Source of the DNA: Prevotella sp.
GTDB lineage: Bacteria > Bacteroidota > Bacteroidia > Bacteroidales > Bacteroidaceae
Reading direction: 5' to 3'
NCBI GenBank assembly: GCA_024681875.1
Contig: JAILAA010000197.1
Location: forward strand, 1-6,531
Length of the DNA: 6,531 nucleotides
The notes under the pieces: generated by a model
Seen by the model: only the letters and a program-made list of their open reading frames with translations
Database searches by the model: none
What the model was told of the DNA's origin: nothing
Shown here: positions 4,162 to 6,531 of the stretch, in pieces
How the letters are laid out: every line of letters starts with the position of its first letter
How positions within the stretch are numbered: the first letter of the stretch is position 1
Position numbers and translations under genes: made by a program

Positions 4162-6220
4162 GCCCTTTGGGCGGGGTGGCCTTCTCTCGGCTCGCTGCTT
4201 TTTTGCGCTCGGCTCGTTGCTGTTTGCGTACGGCTCGCTGCTGTTCCCGTTCGGCTCGTTGCTGTTTGCGTTGATCGGCTTTCTGCTGCTTACGAGCCTC
4301 TTTCTCCTGTTTCTTCAAGGCCTTCTCTTCGGCTTTTTTCTGACGGTCATCGTCAGAGAGCTTGTGCCACTTTATGCCAGGCTTAGTGATTTTCATCTTC
4401 TTCATCTCGTCGGTACTGGTGAACGAGAAGTTGCACGAGAGGTCAATATGTCGCCCGTTGGTCTTTAAGCTGCCCTCGGCCAAGGCTCCGTCACTATTGA
4501 CATTAAGCGATACATTACGCACCTTGATGCCCTTGTACGACACCTCGTCGACCTGAATGGAAGCCGTACCGATGGGCAGCTTGCCCCCCTTCAGTTTTCG
4601 CATCTTGGCCGTTCGTGGCTTAGAGATGTCGACCTTGAAGTCAGACTTGCATTTGGCTACGCCGATGTCTGGTAAGTCGAAGGTCTTGCTTACTTGGAGG
4701 GCATCTGACTGAGCAGAGCCGAAGACATATTTATTGCTTTCGTCGATATTGAACTGGAAGTTCAGCTTGCCCACCTGTGTGCGTAGCTGTCCACTGAACT
4801 GTTCCTTACGCCAGAGCACAGCGAAATGTCCGGTATAATCGATGTCTCCCAGCATGTGTAGCTGCTTCATCATCATCTTCTTGACAGGGAACTGGCTGAT
4901 AATCTTTTCTTTGCAACCGCCACGGACATACATGTCTGACACGTTAAAACGCAAGACCAGCTCGCGGGCAACCTTCAGATTGCTGGCCATTCCTGAGGCC
5001 TTGATTATCAGATTTTTGTCAGGTGTAGATACCTGAACATTGCGGAACTTCATCGAGTTATCGTCGCCACTCAAGTGTAGCATCAGGTGCAAGGGCAAGG
5101 TGAATTTGTTGAGTACAGGTGCAAAGGGCTTGGAGATATCCTGCAACACCACATAGCACATGACTGGCGAGGTAGTGGTGTAGGAGAGTTTCCTCCCCTC
5201 TTTCTTGTTTGGCAACTGTAATTCACCCTCGGCAAACTTGATGATTGTCCTACCCTGTTGGATGAACACGTCGTGAAGATGAACCGTCTGCTTGTTGGCA
5301 GCCAACTGCAAATTGATGTTCTTCAAGTTGATGCCCGTCTCCACGTCGCTGGCATTGGCTTTGACAACAGCCACAAGAGAGTCGTCAGAAAAATGGTTGA
5401 TGGTGGCCTGCACGTTGGCGCAGATGTCAAGATGACCTACGTCGAAGGCTCCACGTTTGTTTTTGACCTTATTCTTGCGCGGTTTGTGGTTCTCAGTCGT
5501 GTAGCGCAGGCTGTCAATGGTCAGCAGGCGCAGCCCGTCCTCGTCCTTGTAGGTCAACGTGTGGATGCTGGCCAATTTATCCACAGGGCCTTTCTTGGTG
5601 TCAGCCCTCCATTGCGAGTGCACGTCGTGAATCTCTACCAGTAGCACGCCGTCGATGTTCCGATGGTAACTGAGACTTCCCAGCCGGTATCGGTTGTCAT
5701 TGTATTGCAGGCTGATGTCCTCGACTGTCACGTTATTGAAGTCCAGCGTCAGCTTTTTTTTCGGCATGTTGTCGTCCGGCCCTACAATCGTTTCTTTCTG
5801 CTTCAGGCTATCGATGACGAACTGATAGTTCGCCACCGAGTCGGTATCGGCTTTGACAATTAGTGCATGACAGCCACGAAGGGTCGCTTTCCGTATTTTT
5901 ATCTCATCGTGACGCAGAGCCATCAGATTGACCTTTGCCTCCAATTGACTCAACTGTAACATCTTACGTTGCTGTTGGTCTTCAACGTTGACGCCGTATA
6001 GTTCGAACTGCTGACCAATGATACTCAGGCTGATGCTGTCGACCGTCACCCGTGTGCCCAACCGCTCCGAAAGTATCTCCGTGGCATACTTCATCATCTT
6101 GTTCTGGAAAGAGCTGCTGTTCAGCAATAGCGAAACGCCCGCCAAGAGCACCGCCAGCACCGCCACAAGGGCACCGGCAATCTTTAGGGGTAGCAGTATC
6201 CTTCGCATCATACGCCTCAT
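4148..6220 (-). CDS. AsmA-like inner-membrane-anchored envelope protein
   Basis: The product is 690 residues from ATG 6218-6220. I prefer this start because an upstream in-frame Met at 6265 would lie before the -7 box at 6252-6259. Residues 1-7 are Arg-rich (MRRMMRR) and about 8-33 form one transmembrane helix, leaving the rest in the periplasm. 'SSFQNKMMKYATEILSERLG' with the following 'TRVTVDSISLS' is the typical start of AsmA/TamB-like proteins, and residues up to about 610 are beta-rich with repeated 'V.L..V.V' strands. Such proteins are thought to help move phospholipid to, or assemble, the outer membrane. The last 74 residues (617-690) are a Lys/Arg/Gln/Glu heptad tail, probably helical, encoded by 21-bp tandem repeats and ending in repeat-derived 'TPPKGHPSP'. 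No canonical AsmA C-terminal domain is recognisable. AsmA-like membership is fairly secure; the exact role is not. Confidence 0.8.
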   Translation of the reverse strand: MRRMMRRILLPLKIAGALVAVLAVLLAGVSLLLNSSSFQNKMMKYATEILSERLGTRVTVDSISLSIIGQQFELYGVNVEDQQQRKMLQLSQLEAKVNLMALRHDEIKIRKATLRGCHALIVKADTDSVANYQFVIDSLKQKETIVGPDDNMPKKKLTLDFNNVTVEDISLQYNDNRYRLGSLSYHRNIDGVLLVEIHDVHSQWRADTKKGPVDKLASIHTLTYKDEDGLRLLTIDSLRYTTENHKPRKNKVKNKRGAFDVGHLDICANVQATINHFSDDSLVAVVKANASDVETGINLKNINLQLAANKQTVHLHDVFIQQGRTIIKFAEGELQLPNKKEGRKLSYTTTSPVMCYVVLQDISKPFAPVLNKFTLPLHLMLHLSGDDNSMKFRNVQVSTPDKNLIIKASGMASNLKVARELVLRFNVSDMYVRGGCKEKIISQFPVKKMMMKQLHMLGDIDYTGHFAVLWRKEQFSGQLRTQVGKLNFQFNIDESNKYVFGSAQSDALQVSKTFDLPDIGVAKCKSDFKVDISKPRTAKMRKLKGGKLPIGTASIQVDEVSYKGIKVRNVSLNVNSDGALAEGSLKTNGRHIDLSCNFSFTSTDEMKKMKITKPGIKWHKLSDDDRQKKAEEKALKKQEKEARKQQKADQRKQQRAEREQQRAVRKQQRAERKKAASREKATPPKGHPSP
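4188..4296. repeat. 21-bp tandem repeat inside the AsmA-like coding region
   Basis: Five units start at 4188, 4210, 4231, 4252 and 4276, each beginning CGGCT and mostly of the form CGGCTCG(C/T)TGCTGTTTGCG plus two bases. The units at 4210 and 4252 differ at one base in 21. The unit at 4188 is 22 bp because of one extra base in a T6 run (A6 on the coding strand). The last unit is diverged and preceded by a 3-bp insertion. Each 21-bp unit encodes a heptad such as RKQQRAE. Confidence 0.85.
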
Positions 6221-6251
6221 GTCTTTCGGCCACGACGGCACAATTCTGCCA

Positions 6252-6259
6252 CAAATATA
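6252..6259 (-). promoter_or_regulatory. -7 box of the AsmA-like gene promoter
   Basis: The - strand reads TATATTTG, a full match to TAnnTTTG. The predicted start of transcription near 6245 leaves a leader of about 25 nt before ATG 6220, with the weakly purine-rich GAAAGAC just ahead of the start. I find no good TTTG at the expected -33 position. Confidence 0.55.
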
Positions 6260-6400
6260 CAACAATTCCTGCAGATAACAGGGAAAACGATGCGCAAAAC
6301 AGATTTTTTAACAGTTGTACCGCGTTACCGTAACTCAGTTCACCACGCTGGTCTTCAGTGAGCGAAACAGGGAATAACAGTTTTGTTATACCTAAATTCC

Positions 6401-6525
6401 GCAGCACTTTAGTTTAACTTTCTTTATAAGTTCCTGAGCAACAAAAAGTTCTTGCTGGGGCAAGCGGCAAAGCCGAGCGGCTCAGGATTTTGCCATGTCA
6501 GATTTTTCACTTACCTTAGTGCTGC
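6401..6525. other. Non-coding foldback with nested inverted repeats
   Basis: GCAGCACT (6401-6408) pairs with AGTGCTGC (6518-6525). Inside it TCCTGAGC (6432-6439) pairs perfectly with GCTCAGGA (6480-6487). Inside that lie two small hairpins: CTTGC/GCAAG (6451-6455 with 6460-6464, loop TGGG) and CGGC/GCCG (6465-6468 with 6472-6475, loop AAA). Some similarity extends outside the outer arms (ATTCC against ATTTG). No open frame of note crosses it. It may be another miniature element, possibly extending past the window edge, or a structured RNA. The interval 6266-6400, between it and the AsmA-like promoter, shows only small palindromes such as GTTAC-C-GTAAC (6324-6334) and ATAACA-GTTT-TGTTAT (6374-6389). 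Confidence 0.5.
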
Positions 6526-6531
6526 AAATCA

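Noticed and set aside
4199..4204. Programmed -1 frameshift site in the A6 run
   Set aside because: The coding phase (CGC AAA AAA GCA) does not place the A AAA AAG heptamer in the register needed for canonical -1 slippage, and no downstream stimulatory hairpin is evident.
4188..4296. CRISPR array
   Set aside because: The 21-bp units are directly adjacent with no spacers, stay in the reading frame and encode a charged heptad tail.
5258..5863. + strand open frames opposite the AsmA-like gene (5258-5644 and 5663-5863)
   Set aside because: They are antisense shadows of a continuous 690-residue gene, with no promoter box or family resemblance.
6221..6265. Upstream start at 6265 for the AsmA-like protein
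   Set aside because: The start would precede the perfect -7 box at 6252-6259, and the added residues do not resemble the family's N-terminus.
5982..6407. - strand open frame starting at 6407 and running into the AsmA-like gene
   Set aside because: It overlaps the AsmA-like gene out of frame for most of its length and begins inside the foldback element; no domain is visible.

Overview
The window most likely comes from a Bacteroidales chromosome, probably a Prevotella-like gut or oral lineage. The evidence is Bacteroidetes-type promoter boxes (TAnnTTTG, one with a TTTG about 20 bp upstream), a tRNA gene without an encoded CCA end, a lipoprotein GH25 lysozyme with MORN-like repeats, an SGNH-type secreted protein ending in the Bacteroidetes 'YNLNGIR...KG..II...KVIVK' tail, and an AsmA-like membrane-anchored protein. 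The genus is inference; no rRNA or other phylogenetic marker is present.

Layout. Positions 1-411 hold the 3' end of a type IIG/Eco57I-like restriction-modification (adenine methylase/specificity) gene on the + strand. Positions 412-1182 are a decayed defence locus. A 222-bp miniature inverted-repeat element (427-648), flanked by 10-11 bp direct repeats, separates the methylase gene from remnants of a DUF1016/YhcG-like nuclease gene (665-796), a second methylase-type C-terminus (856-909) and a RhuM-family gene (965-1129). Positions 1183-2505 (- strand) encode an intact MORN-GH25 lysozyme lipoprotein. A divergently transcribed tRNA-Arg(ACG) follows at 2647-2720, with its own promoter and a hairpin terminator. 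Positions 2764-2994 (- strand) hold a frameshifted, unrecognised coding remnant whose ATG overlaps the stop codon of the upstream SGNH-like gene (2991-4046, - strand). Positions 4148-6220 (- strand) encode a 690-residue AsmA-like protein with a Lys/Arg/Gln-rich heptad tail. That tail is built from 21-bp tandem DNA repeats, and its last residues and stop codon lie in a dispersed 40-bp repeat also found at 549-588. The right end (6401-6525) is a non-coding foldback with nested inverted repeats.

The three intact protein genes (lysozyme, SGNH-like protein, AsmA-like protein) are all cell-envelope proteins on the - strand, but each appears to have its own promoter and nothing shows that they work as one system. 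I see no convincing new multi-gene system. The most interesting points are a tRNA with coordinated replacement of two tertiary pairs (15-48 and 19-56), an insertion element whose empty site can be reconstructed, and an envelope-protein C-terminus shaped by tandem repeats, a one-base slip and a mobile repeat.
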